64,000 nt of DNA. Source: Breviolum minutum Mf 1.05b.01 (Eukaryota > Sar > Dinophyceae > Suessiales > Symbiodiniaceae). Numbering within the stretch: position 1 is the first letter of the stretch; each line of letters opens with the position of its first letter. Where the stretch lies: positions 153,391-217,390 of the forward strand of contig DF239391.1 of assembly GCA_000507305.1 (NCBI GenBank). Reading direction: 5' to 3'. Below are positions 23,901-33,580 of this stretch, piece by piece. The translations under genes were made by a program, and so were the position numbers. The notes beneath the pieces are model-generated. The model was not told where the DNA came from. It did not search any database and was given only the letters and a program-made list of their open reading frames with translations.

Positions 23901-24645
23901 TCATTACTAACCGAACCCTAGCCCATGGTCAACGAAGACCTTTCCCCCCTCTTGCCTGGACGGTGTCAAGGGCGCCAAAAGTGTGGGAGCAGGTGCCCTT
24001 GGCCTTGCAAAAAGTTTCAACAAAATACTTGGAACATGGAGCTTTCCAAATGGGCACCATGACCAGTGTGTACTCCTCTTGGAGAGATCTAGAAAGCGTT
24101 CGGCCTAAGAACATGCAAAAGCTCAGTCCTGGTGTTCACGGAGCATCTTGTAGAGCTTGTCGGACACCTTGGCCCCGTTGAAGTACATTGGGAAAGTACC
24201 CTGGAGCTTCACCACATCTTCAACCTGTCACACAAAATGTGGCCTTGAGTTTGAGAGCAGCAGACCTAGCCGCTAGCCGTTCCCCACAACGCTCAAAAGG
24301 GGCATCAATTTTGGTGGCACTTCTCCATACTTCTCCAATTCTCTGCAAATCTGCTGGCCAGCCTTGTATGGACGAGTGGTGTGCTTGAAGCGCTCGCTGC
24401 CCATGAATTCCTTCATGACCTTCACTCGTGCTTCAAAGTCAGCATCCTCGTTGGACGACACTCCACGCATCTCCAAGCCACCAGAGACAGTGGCATCCTA
24501 AGATTCCAAATAGGCAGGTTTCTCAAAGTCCTGGAGATATTCGGTTTCTCAAAGTGGAAATGAAGAGTCCATTTTCTATGAAAATTCCTGGCCAAGCTAC
24601 GCTTGCCAAGATGTGGCCCTGGATTTGACGGAGACGATTTGCCAT
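20976..24645 (-). CDS. ICL: Isocitrate lyase, copy B, 11 exons, compact
   Basis: Same enzyme and exon plan as copy A. Exons: 24645-24607, 24497-24363, 24224-24129, 24003-23956, 23738-23610, 23403-23302, 23131-23018, 22693-22631, 22222-22187, 22037-21960, 21767-20976, again 543 residues. The catalytic [10 protein letters not shown] is in exon 8. The start gives [13 protein letters not shown], related to but different from copy A. The 263-residue last exon encodes the same amino acids as copy A with only six base differences. Eight introns begin with GC, intron 3 with GA and intron 8 with GT. Intron 7 is short (about 324 bp) and empty. All frames are open, so this is probably the functional reference copy. 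Small amino-acid differences from copy A include Leu to Ile in GHGG(L/I)TATMK and Tyr to Phe in exon 2. Confidence 0.93.
23018..24507 (-). repeat. Isocitrate lyase 5' block, copy B (paired with 12669-14155)
   Basis: Partner of the block in copy A, nearly identical over exons 2-7 and all the introns between them. The first exon and intron 1 lie outside the block and are clearly diverged. Confidence 0.85.
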
Positions 24646-25084
24646 GGCGGTGCTTTCTTCGAGAAATGTAGCTGTTTGAGCTGAATTGAGCTGATCTGCG
24701 GGTCAAAATGTACCTTACAATATATGTACTAGCAGTACTAGCAAGCAAAACAATCAAGCACCCAATCAACACCAACCAGCGGTTCAGCGGTGAAGGTGAA
24801 GCCATTGATTGACGCTTTCAGTGTGACAGTGTCGCGACAGAACAAGGTGCAGCAGAGTGTCACCAAACTTCGGGCGACTGGACACGCAACCACCTCAGCT
24901 TGATTCCAAGTAAAGTAGGAGCGATTGTTCATGGCTTCATAGAAGTATCATGAAGTATCCATAATCCAACTCTCACGACTTCATAGCCTAAATGGAGCTG
25001 ATGAATTCTCATGGCGAAGTGATTCAACCAAGTTTCCTGAAAACCTTCAGATTGGTCATTTGCACCTGACAAAGCTTACCAGAA

Positions 25085-26500
25085 CAACAAACAAGTGTCA
25101 GGCATTGTCAAACGACTTGCAGGATGTATCTGCATTGCCGATCATTTCAGCACCATGGAAGGCAAGCAAAGCACCTCCGTTGACAAGCTCAAAGGTCTTC
25201 TCAAAGATTCTTTTCAATCCACGAGCAACACCTCAAAGGCCAGCTTTGCAATGAATGCAGGAGCTTTGTCAGTGCCATGTTCAAGATCTCCTTTTTTGGG
25301 GGAGGACTCCACAAACGAGCAAAAATGCAGGATTCTACTTACGATCTATGGATGCATACCATCTCAAACTCACCAAGGCCCCTGCGATACATATTTGGAC
25401 CCAAAAGCGTTGGATCAACAGCACGTACCACATCTACCTGAGCGAACCACATAGGGGAGAAATAGACTGTGAACCAATACAGTTGCACACCAAGGCAACC
25501 ACTCACCGACGTTTCATAATTCTGGCTTCACCCAGCTACACAGTAAGGACCATGGCCACGTTGGAGCAAGGCCAACCACAAAGTTTGTGCCTGAACTTTG
25601 GATGGTGGCAATTCATTCCTACAAAAGCATACAAAAAGTGCAAAATCATCTGTGCTTTTCATTGTGTCTACCAACGCTGTTTTTTGGCTGTTATTCCCAT
25701 GGGTTGTGGCAGTCGACTCACGATACGCATTGCCACTTGCACTGCCTCGGGGCAAAGCCACAAAGCCAGTCGCATGGCACGGCTCGTCCCTGCCATAGCT
25801 GCGACCATCCTCGCAGGCAAAGCGTTTGCAACTCGCTGGGCCTTCACGGCAAAATGCGAGGAGTCTTTGGAAGTTCTTTGCAACTCAAGAAATTGAAATT
25901 CTGCTGGCATATGGATATGAGATCTCAGACTTCACGCCGATTTGCACTGGCAAAAACTTCAGGGATCCAGAGCATCTACAAAAGGGCGAAAGTGAATTTG
26001 CAAGCGATCTCCCCCACAAGCCATGATTATGTTCTGCACTACTCTAGCCAAATAAGATGTTATGAAGCATTCTGAGGTGTTCACCACACAGGCCGGAAGA
26101 TCATGAAGATGGCTTTCGGAGATTGTCCATGCAGCTTCATCGGAGATATCCTGATTCGCGATAGGTACGACGTGCGACAAGTGTGCGCCAAAAAACGAAC
26201 AAATTGTAATTGCTGCCATGACCATCCATGACAATCTCCTGGCTTGCAATGTGCTGGCACCAGAAAACACACTTGTGTTTCTTGCGAGATCTTCAAAAGG
26301 AAGCAAACAAATGCCAACCGGAAAACTACAACATTGTCCACAACTTTCTCAAAGCTTTCATTAACAGGTCAACACCCCCTTCACAGCACGTCGGACGGTA
26401 TGCCATTCGTTGACCCTTCAGCTTTCCCGCGAGGCACGGATGCAAAGAGATTCACAGGCTTCAGCAGCAAAGGCCCAAATTCACCGGACTTCACTGCAAA
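25085..26500 (-). CDS. Unidentified multi-exon gene upstream of isocitrate lyase B
   Basis: Minus-strand segments with coding-like composition: about 26480-26370 (RFAVKSGEFGPLLLKPVNLF), 26265-26090 (a hydrophobic stretch, RRLSWMVMAAITICSFFGAH, then NQDISDEAAWTISESHLHDL), 25890-25730 (VANALPARMVAAMAGTSRAM), 25450-25345 (WFAQVDVVRAVDPTLLGPNM) and 25230-25095 (ARGLKRIFEKTFELVNGGAL). I do not recognise the family and cannot fix start, stop or exon joins. The order and strand agree with the surrounding array. Confidence 0.35.
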
Positions 26501-26509
26501 GCGACCTGC

Positions 26510-27117
26510 CCCCGCAAGTCGTCGAGTCATCAAACCCACCAAGTGCTACAAATATTGCTCTGTGCCTATATACAGAAAATATACCTGTATAGTTGTGCGT
26601 GTTTTTTGTTTGTTCCCTTTGGGTGTCGATACTTCACCATGACAGTACCACCACCAGCACCAGCAGCGCATCGTCAGGATCATCACTTTTCTGACCTTTC
26701 TGAAATCCACTCCATACATCTCCATAGCGGGAGGGGGGAGCATGACTGGGGCCCCGGAACCTGGAAAGGTATACATAGAAATATGTTCATACTGTTTGTT
26801 ACAGTATTTGTATCAATTCTTATTATGCACGGTTTTTTACATACACATAATGTCACATAATACAAATATAAGTTTACGTGTATGTGTGTGTGTCATATTT
26901 TGTCAAAGCCTCCATCAACATCTCTTTCGCACCACGTGCCTCGGTCTGGGTGCCAATCCTTGACCTGCAGGCTCTGAGGGAGAGTGGGGAGTGGAGTCCG
27001 ATAAAATATGATCGTCTGATATCGTCTGCTAGCTTTTCATTTATTGCCTTGACATTTGCATTGCTTCTCATTCCAACATGTGGCGAAGAAACGTTCATGA
27101 GGCACTGGCATTTGTAA

Positions 27118-27160
<43 letters not shown>

Positions 27161-27519
27161 CCACTCGAGGAGTTTCTTGACTTAATGACTTTTTGTGATT
27201 GCTTCAAGACCGGTCCGTGTGCGCACCCACTTTTCCCCACCATGGCTGCCTCCACATGTTGTTGATTGAGTTCGGGTCTGTTCTTGATACCCTCCACAAA
27301 CCTCGTCACGGAGAATGCATCTCGGCATGCCGGTCATATCAGCTGTTCCATGGGTCCCAAGAGTTAAGTTTCACTTGTGCTGCGGCCTCCTTGCAATTCC
27401 CAACAAAAGCTTCTGCTTCAGTGGTTTTCTTCAGGTTTCTTTTCAAACGTTTGGGTTTTCTTCATCTTGACTTCCAGAGTGGAATCAAAAAATGGTTCCC
27501 AAGTAGAGCCACCGTTCTC
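26510..27519. other. Stretch without a supported gene, with a CT microsatellite
   Basis: A pure CT run lies at about 27117-27156 and a TA/TG-rich patch near 26860-26895. A minus-strand frame near 27300-27170 is open but unsupported. The left copy of the LINE-A target duplication begins at 27520. Confidence 0.4.
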
Positions 27520-27533
27520 CTTTCATTTCTTTT
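27520..27533. repeat. LINE-A target-site duplication, 3'-side copy
   Basis: CTTTCATTTCTTTT on the plus strand, identical in all 14 bases to 31975-31988 on the other side of LINE-A. The A tail of the element (T on the plus strand, 27534-27536) merges with the T run, so the inner edge may vary by a few bases. Confidence 0.92.
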
Positions 27534-27629
27534 TTTCCACTGCGCCCTCCCATCGGACTTGTAGCGACGCCACTCTGCCAAACCCATCTTAGGCTTAGCA
27601 AATGCATGCACCCTCAGTCATACTCAGGA

Positions 27630-30600
27630 TCAGGAGGGCCAACCCAATCCGTCACTAATGACCGAAGCCATGGAGTCAACTCCAACAACGGAAATTTCAC
27701 AAACAATATGCCTGCTCCACAAACTTTCACTTGAGGGAGGCAAAAATGGGAAAGATACAGTGTCATCTGTATACAAGAAGAGACGAAGATGGACCACGGG
27801 AAGAAGATGATCCCACAGCAGTGAAACGATTTGTTCAAAGGAAAGCGGTCCCATAAGAGGCATTTCTGCTTCCATCCATCCCTCAGTTCGATGAAGGTGA
27901 CAAATCTGAAGCAAGGTCTTGGAAAGAAAGGTGCCGGCTCTTGCAAAAACAGTTTGGCTTCCAAAGCAGATGCCTTGTTGACACTCAACACACCAAGCCA
28001 TATGAGCGACGGGTACTACTAAAACATTTTGGTTGCGAGGTTGTGAATGCACCAAGAAGGACGACACCCAGGATGATTGCCATGTTTCCCACTCGTGTCG
28101 GTTATGAGCCAGGTCTGGTTGTAGTTCATGAGCACATAGAAATCGGTGCAGCCTCGCAAAGCCAGTGTTGTCAGGACCGGTACGGTAACGACGCAGACCA
28201 CGATTTCTTGCACCACTGTGGACTGGTTGAGGTTGGGCGAAAGCAGCAGACATAATTGAAGAGGACCGAACCATGTGACCAGCCAAATTCCAATGTTGCT
28301 GGAGCAAAAGGACATCCCAAAGAAACCCCCACCAACACCTGCCCCAAACTTTCGCAATGTGGCGAATCATAGGTAGTTGTTGGACGTCCACCCAGGAGGG
28401 ATGCTGCCGAAGGCGGAGTGTCCAGACTAGCAAGGTAGCGCACTGAACCCGTAATGCGTTCAAAGTTGAAACAGAAGGCAACAACGTGCCAAGAGCCCAC
28501 CGTATGGTAGATGTCACAACGGCGTCAAACATCCGCATACGGAGAGAGATTGAGACGGTGGATTCAGTCAGGAGCCGGCGGTTGCTGAAGAAAGCTTGGA
28601 CCGATCTTCGCAACAAGTTTTGAACAGCACTAGAATCATCGTAGGAGATGCTGACCGGGACCCCAAGGAACACAGTCTGTTGCACTACTTGAATGCCATC
28701 AACACATGTGGGCAACATGGCAGGCAGAGACCAGCCAAGAAGCTTGGATTTGGACATGTTGATTTGTAGGCCCAAGTGTGCCAAAGATTGTTGTAGGCGG
28801 GGGAAAAGCCGTTGCAGCTGTTGCATGTTGCGGAAGCAAAGGATTCCATCATCAACAAACCACAATGCCCAGAAACCATAGTCACCTGCGAAAAACGGAG
28901 GCTCTTCACCTGTAGCAATCCACATATCCCGCAGGCGCCGGGCGGCGTTGGCGACAACCCGGCTGAAAAGAAGAGGAGAGTGACAGCCTCCCTGCACACA
29001 TCCTCTGCCCATGGTTTGAGTCCATGTTTGGCCAAAGGCCGTGAAATGAAGTACCTGGTGCGTGAGAAGGAAGTCCAAAAAGCGGGCGCTGGCCCCATGG
29101 CTAGGATGATAGTACCGAACCAGGTCATCCCGTACAGCAGAATGCTTCATGGAGTCAAAGGCAGCGGCAATATCAATCTTGATATAGACATACTGATCCT
29201 CGTACATGCGGCTCGTCATGAACATGCGTTTGGCCACCCATATGGCTTCGGCCACCTGGGCGCCAGGTCGGGCCCCCATCATTTCCGGTGGTTGCGGCCA
29301 ATGTTGGACCACACGGGCAGAGCAAATTCGAGCAGCCAGCTTTGTCAGAGTCTCGGTCACGACAATGGGTCTCACATGTTTGGGTTCAAGGACCACCTTT
29401 TCCTTGGCCAAAAGCACCACCAGTCCATAAAACACCTCACTGGGAACAGCTTCGGGTGATTGAATGATAGTGTGGAGGGCGTGTTGAACGGCTGCAGGTC
29501 CGCCGTCTAGTTGCATGACTGCTGTAATGAAGTCGTTGGAAATCCCCGAGGGGCCTGTGGTTTTGCCATTTTTTAGCTGGGAGATGTGCCTGTGGATTTC
29601 CGGCAGTTCCGGAAGAACTTCCGTGACGGCCTCGATATTCCAAGGTAAGGGGGTATCACTCGATGGATCCGACCCGCAGAATTTCAAAGCAAAGTGCCCC
29701 TGGAGAGCTGCAACCGCAGCGCAGGTGGACCCCTTCGCGAGTGCAAAGTGCGTGAGAGAACCTCGACGAGGGAAGGGTTGTTGAAGGGTTTGACGTGCTC
29801 GCCAATTACCACCGGCCGCTGCAATCCACAAGCGACGTCGCCATGTCTGTCGACACAGCTTGCCTTGGACAAAAATTTGGTGAGAGAGGTCACGTCGGGC
29901 TTCTGGATTCGACGTCACACTGCGAAGACGGCACAAGTCCTTGATCTCATCACTGTCAACATAGGAGATGGGAAAGGATCGCTTCATGCTTTTTCCAGAC
30001 ATGATCCGCAGGGCAGCAAAGAAGTTAAAGGAATCCTGGTGGCGAGAAAGGTGATATTGTTGGATGCCTTGTTGGACGGCCTCCAGGTCCGCAACGTGAT
30101 ATTTGCCAACCTTACGGAATGTACCGCAGGGATTGCGTCTCAAAGGGTTACCATATGTGACCACCAAGTCATGCGCAATCAATACATGATCAACTCCAAG
30201 GCTCTCTTTGGCTTGCCAATTATATGTTTCGACTACCCAAGGTAAGGCATCATCATCACGCAGGGGCTGGCACACCCGCACAAAAGCATCATTATACACA
30301 ATATGATCAAGCCTTTTCAACGATAGATCACGTGTGGGTTGTACACATCCAGAGAAATGATGCAAGCCAAGCCCAAGCAAACAAGAGAGAATCAGGTTCG
30401 ACCGTGCACTGTGTTCATTGACCATACAAGCATTCAGATCCCCCAAAAGAACCATTGGTGCAGACCGCCCCATTGCATCCCAAACGTCTTCCTGAAGTGA
30501 TTGCAGGGCATCAGCCAAATCCTGAAGTGACCGCCCGCTTTGAGGCAAATGCGCACAAACAACACAAAGGGTCTGAGTCCAGTCTTTGAGTCTAACCCAT

Positions 30601-30941
30601 ATTCTAACGTGGGAATGTCCAAGAGTTACCTTATGCATATCCTTCACCAAGTCCATGTCAAGCAGAATACCACATGCACGAAAACAACCTAGTGGCTTGG
30701 CCAGAAGGGCCCTCATTCTTGCGATTGGATATTCCAACCACTCATAGTGACCATCATGCAACGTACTGGCCGTGAGCTCCTGTAGAGAAGCCACCGCAAA
30801 GTCCAACTCAAAAGCGTCAAGCAAAGACATGACTTCATCCAGTGCCTTCCCCTGAACGTTCCAAGTGCCAAGTTGTAGGAGGTGAGACTGTGGAGAGTGA
30901 TTTCCAGTCTCCTGGGTAGAAACTGGCGTCGGCCGAGGGCC
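27630..30941 (-). CDS. LINE-A ORF2: APE endonuclease plus reverse transcriptase
   Basis: Open for about 1,100 codons. The endonuclease domain starts at TWNVQGKALDEVM, before the first ATG at 30830, and has GDLNA, LKRLDHIVYND and VDHVLIAHD, corresponding to the family motifs GDFN, RxDxI and SDH. The reverse transcriptase follows, with motif A IKIDIAAAFDSMKH, motif B GCVQGGCHSPLLF and the catalytic box FVDDGILCF (F-x-D-D). The C-terminal third has a few Cys/His residues but no clear zinc knuckle. Nicking of target DNA and target-primed reverse transcription are inferred from the family. The nearest upstream in-frame stop is the TGA at 30942-30944, so the endonuclease start must be reached by readthrough, reinitiation or a non-AUG start. 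Confidence 0.9.
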   Translation of the reverse strand, partial: GPRPTPVSTQETGNHSPQSHLLQLGTWNVQGKALDEVMSLLDAFELDFAVASLQELTASTLHDGHYEWLEYPIARMRALLAKPLGCFRACGILLDMDLVKDMHKVTLGHSHVRIWVRLKDWTQTLCVVCAHLPQSGRSLQDLADALQSLQEDVWDAMGRSAPMVLLGDLNACMVNEHSARSNLILSCLLGLGLHHFSGCVQPTRDLSLKRLDHIVYNDAFVRVCQPLRDDDALPWVVETYNWQAKESLGVDHVLIAHDLVVTYGNPLRRNPCGTFRKVGKYHVADLEAVQQGIQQYHLSRHQDSFNFFAALRIMSGKSMKRSFPISYVDSDEIKDLCRLRSVTSNPEARRDLSHQIFVQGKLCRQTWRRRLWIAAAGGNWRARQTLQQPFPRRGSLTHFALAKGSTCAAVAALQGHFALKFCGSDPSSDTPLPWNIEAVTEVLPELPEIHRHISQLKNGKTTGPSGISNDFITAVMQLDGGPAAVQHALHTIIQSPEAVPSEVFYGLVVLLAKEKVVLEPKHVRPIVVTETLTKLAARICSARVVQHWPQPPEMMGARPGAQVAEAIWVAKRMFMTSRMYEDQYVYIKIDIAAAFDSMKHSAVRDDLVRYYHPSHGASARFLDFLLTHQVLHFTAFGQTWTQTMGRGCVQGGCHSPLLFSRVVANAARRLRDMWIATGEEPPFFAGDYGFWALWFVDDGILCFRNMQQLQRLFPRLQQSLAHLGLQINMSKSKLLGWSLPAMLPTCVDGIQVVQQTVFLGVPVSISYDDSSAVQNLLRRSVQAFFSNRRLLTESTVSISLRMRMFDAVVTSTIRWALGTLLPSVSTLNALRVQCATLLVWTLRLRQHPSWVDVQQLPMIRHIAKVWGRCWWGFLWDVLLLQQHWNLAGHMVRSSSIMSAAFAQPQPVHSGARNRGLRRYRTGPDNTGFARLHRFLCAHELQPDLAHNRHEWETWQSSWVSSFLVHSQPRNQNVLVVPVAHMAWCVECQQGICFGSQTVFARAGTFLSKTLLQICHLHRTEGWMEAEMPLMGPLSFEQIVSLLWDHLLPVVHLRLFLYTDDTVSFPFLPPSSESLWSRHIVCEISVVGVDSMASVISDGLGWPS

Positions 30942-31913
30942 TCATTTGTTCACATGTTTTTCCCACAACTCTTTCACCGTATGCGGGTTCAAATTCAAGC
31001 TCAAGGCAACTGCTTGCAAATCACACCAAACCGACACGCCAGTATCACTGTCGCAAACTGGCCATGCTATCATGGAGTCTGTGCGGGGGGGCTGCGTTGA
31101 CAAAGGGCCAGGTAAGTGCCAGAAACACGGTGGTCCCCAATGTATGTCCTAGCAGCCTGCCAATTGTCAATCTCAAGACTGTCACGACTAACCTTCAAGT
31201 CATTCTGTAAGAAAGACCCTATGATCGCAATACCTCTGTTTGTCACTCTTTGTGCTGGAGTCCTATCTTGGGTTATCCATATTGGCTTGTTACACTCTCG
31301 TGAAGTCCATTGTTGGGCCCTCAGCCTAGAGATCACTTCTTGTTGCTTGGCTCTTTTTGCGGCTGGGGTGTCAACATCAAACTTTAAAGTCACCCTGGCA
31401 CACCTTGGACGTTTGCCAAAGAGCTGGAGTTCATGCACTTGTGGTTGTACTCCTGCAGCCTCGAAAAGCTTGTTGATTTGTACCTCAATGTATTCCTTCC
31501 TTTCTCCCTCCTTCCACCCACCCATCACAATGAGATATGAGGGGACCTGATGGGGGCCTGGTGGCGGTGTTGTATGGGAATTGATCAAGGCGATGCCTGA
31601 TTCTCCCATGCTCCTCCTCCATTGCGGCTACATGATTCTCAAATTTGTCCCCCATCTCCCTCAAGGTCACCTCTGTCTGATCTGCTCTTGCGTTGATGGT
31701 CTGAAGTCCTTCTTTAAAGGGTTCAAGGGATGAGGCAACAGCAGAACTGACACAAAGCTGGATACGATCCCAAAATGAGTCATCCACCGGCGCTATGGAA
31801 GTTGAAGAGTTTGGGGCCCCACTACCTTTGAACCTCTTTGGACTGCCTTCATCTGTAGCCACAAGGGCCAGTTGGCCCTGGGGTTGCGATTCATCACCGT
31901 CCAACTCAATCAT
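30942..31913 (-). CDS. LINE-A ORF1: putative RNA-binding protein with coiled coil, broken by frame changes
   Basis: Starts at ATG 31913 (MIELDGDESQPQGQLALVAT). An acidic N-terminus is followed by a probable coiled coil (FKEGLQTINARADQTEVTLR) and, after a frame change between about 31600 and 31490, by a segment reminiscent of an RRM fold (SYLIVMGGWKEGERKEYIEV). This reaches a stop at 31070. A run of seven C at about 31084-31090 separates it from a further coding-like segment in another frame (LNLNPHTVKELWEKHVNK) that ends at TGA 30942-30944. The coiled coil and RNA-binding role are known for ORF1 proteins of other LINEs; here they are inferred from sequence character only. Confidence 0.65.
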
Positions 31914-31942
31914 AGCTAGAAAATGAAGGGGCCGGAATAAAC

Positions 31943-31955
31943 CTTAAGCCAAATA
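31943..31955 (-). other. Degenerate older spliced-leader remnant
   Basis: TATTTGGCTTAAG directly follows the younger leader and matches the leader's last 13 bases at 10 positions, including GGCT and the final AAG. Tandem leaders of this kind are the known mark of repeated cycles of trans-splicing and retroposition in dinoflagellates. Confidence 0.6.
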
Positions 31956-31974
31956 CTTGAGCCAAAATGGCTAC
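31956..31974 (-). other. Relict dinoflagellate spliced leader at the 5' end of LINE-A
   Basis: GTAGCCATTTTGGCTCAAG, an exact match to the last 19 of the 22 leader bases, directly abutting the target-site duplication at 31975. The three missing 5' bases fit incomplete reverse transcription at the capped, modified leader end. It lies 42 bases upstream of the ORF1 ATG. Confidence 0.92.
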
Positions 31975-31988
31975 CTTTCATTTCTTTT
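31975..31988. repeat. LINE-A target-site duplication, 5'-side copy
   Basis: CTTTCATTTCTTTT on the plus strand, identical to 27520-27533. Confidence 0.92.
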
Positions 31989-32600
31989 AGATAGTAGAAT
32001 TTTCCGACACCAGTTTGACAACTTTTTTGCATTTCTCAATCTCTTCACCAAGAAGCACCAAAGCAAGTACTGTATGATATACTGATATACAGTCATACTA
32101 AAATATTCCATCATCGATTACAGGCTGAATTCATCTCAATTCAATGAAACAGCTGAATTTTGTGTGGCGCGCCCTCAAGGGCATCATTATAAAGCTGCAC
32201 TTTCCCCACCCTTTCTGGCCGGAGTGGCAAAGAGCCATGCAATGGGAGGACACCGCCAGGTTGCCCATAGCTTTCCCACAGCAGCTTCCTAAATCAGCAA
32301 ATCACCAATAGAAAACAGTCACAACACGGGCGTTGCTCCCCGAATCTACAGGGGGGCCTACAATGGGGGTCATAGCCCTGATTGCTACCACCTTCCATCC
32401 TTCATCTGACTTGGCGACCATCAACAGCTAAAGTTTCATGTTGATGTGTGAAAGACTTCGGGAGCATGGTTCTGGTCAGAACGAGTGACGGCTGGACTTG
32501 AAAGCCTGCATGGATCATCTTGACAGGTGCTCTTCTCGAGGCACCATGCGATGGACAGCCACGGATTCGGATAAGTTAACAGCCACGGCGCTGCAAAACA
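31989..32600. other. Spacer upstream of LINE-A without a supported gene
   Basis: No exon, repeat array or element was recognised. It separates the LINE insertion from the last exon of the next unidentified gene. Confidence 0.35.
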
Positions 32601-32619
32601 CTATGTGTGTTTGTAGTGT

Positions 32620-33580
32620 TGCCATACCGAATGCATATCACTGACTTCCAGCTCTGCCCTTTCGACAGGTTGGCACTCCTTCAAAACTTGTTCAGCAAGA
32701 GAAGCTGTTTCCCTGTTGGCATTGGCGCAAACAAGCGAATAAAGGGTGACAACTTGTTGTCCATCCGGCCGGTCAATTGAAAATGCTCACGGGGCTGTAG
32801 CAAGTTCACTGCACTTTGTCCAGCAAGGTCACTCTTAAAAACTTATGTCTTAACGTATTTGTACATAGATTTGTTTGAAGGAATGACAACCAACATTCCA
32901 CCCATGACACGTCGAGTTATGAAATCACTTTTGTGATACTGAAATTTTCACTATATAGTCACTTTGCGTCACTTTCGTGCGGAAGACATGCGCCAAGCAA
33001 TCTACAAGGCCTGCTGAGATGCCTTTGCCAGCTGCTTCTGGGCCCAAGTTGAAAGCTCTAATGCCTCGTCGTAGGAAACTCCGAGCGGACTCAACACACA
33101 CTGGAGAACTGTGGAGGGAAAACAGTCCACAGCTGCAAGGATCATCATGTCAACCCCCTTTGAAGAATCAGCACTTTTCAGGACAAACTTCCTACACTAC
33201 CCACACATACGGGTAAAAGATTGAAACAAGTCAACCCTTCGATCAGGCAAAATGCCAGATGGCCACATGAATCTGGAGGTACGATTTCACCCCCAAGCCC
33301 CACATCCTGACCCCACGAAATCAGCAAAATTATGCTTTGGAAACACAGCGTGGTCTCGTCATTGTCTGAGCCGCAGACTTCCTGCACCTGTTCAGCTGCC
33401 TTCTGGCCCGCTGCCCTTTGAACCTCGAAATGTTGGTTACTCGGTGTGCTTCAAAAACTGCCATCCGATCATCGTGATCTTGCACGTAAAAACGCATGCA
33501 TTGCGCTTCGACCCACGCCTGAAAGTCACCATCGCGGATCTGCCGTTGAGCCGCCTCAGTGTGATTCTCAGGCAGCATTC
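32620..33580 (-). CDS. Unidentified multi-exon gene, partial reading
   Basis: Three minus-strand segments look coding: about 33575-33370 (QRQIRDGDFQAWVEAQCMRF, then a basic Arg-rich stretch), 33140-33005 (VLSPLGVSYDEALELSTWAQ, followed by a possible GC donor before a TAG at 33002-33004) and 32785-32620 (PDGQQVVTLYSLVCANANRE). No family was recognised, and the start and stop are not fixed. Confidence 0.35.

Larger units (their letters stand above)
27534..31974 (-). mobile_element. LINE-A: complete non-LTR retrotransposon beginning with a spliced leader
   Basis: About 4.44 kb between perfect 14-bp target duplications. Order on the minus strand: DinoSL (31974-31956), a degenerate second leader (31955-31943), a short 5' UTR, ORF1 from ATG 31913, ORF2 with an APE-type endonuclease and reverse transcriptase to 27630, a 3' UTR of about 90 bp ending in GGCGCAGTGG, and a short A tail. 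Because the duplication directly abuts the leader, the leader is the true 5' end of the inserted DNA rather than part of the target. ORF2 is open and ORF1 has two frame changes, so the copy is young but probably not fully intact. A tiny 3' fragment of the same family lies at 9779-9827. Confidence 0.93.
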
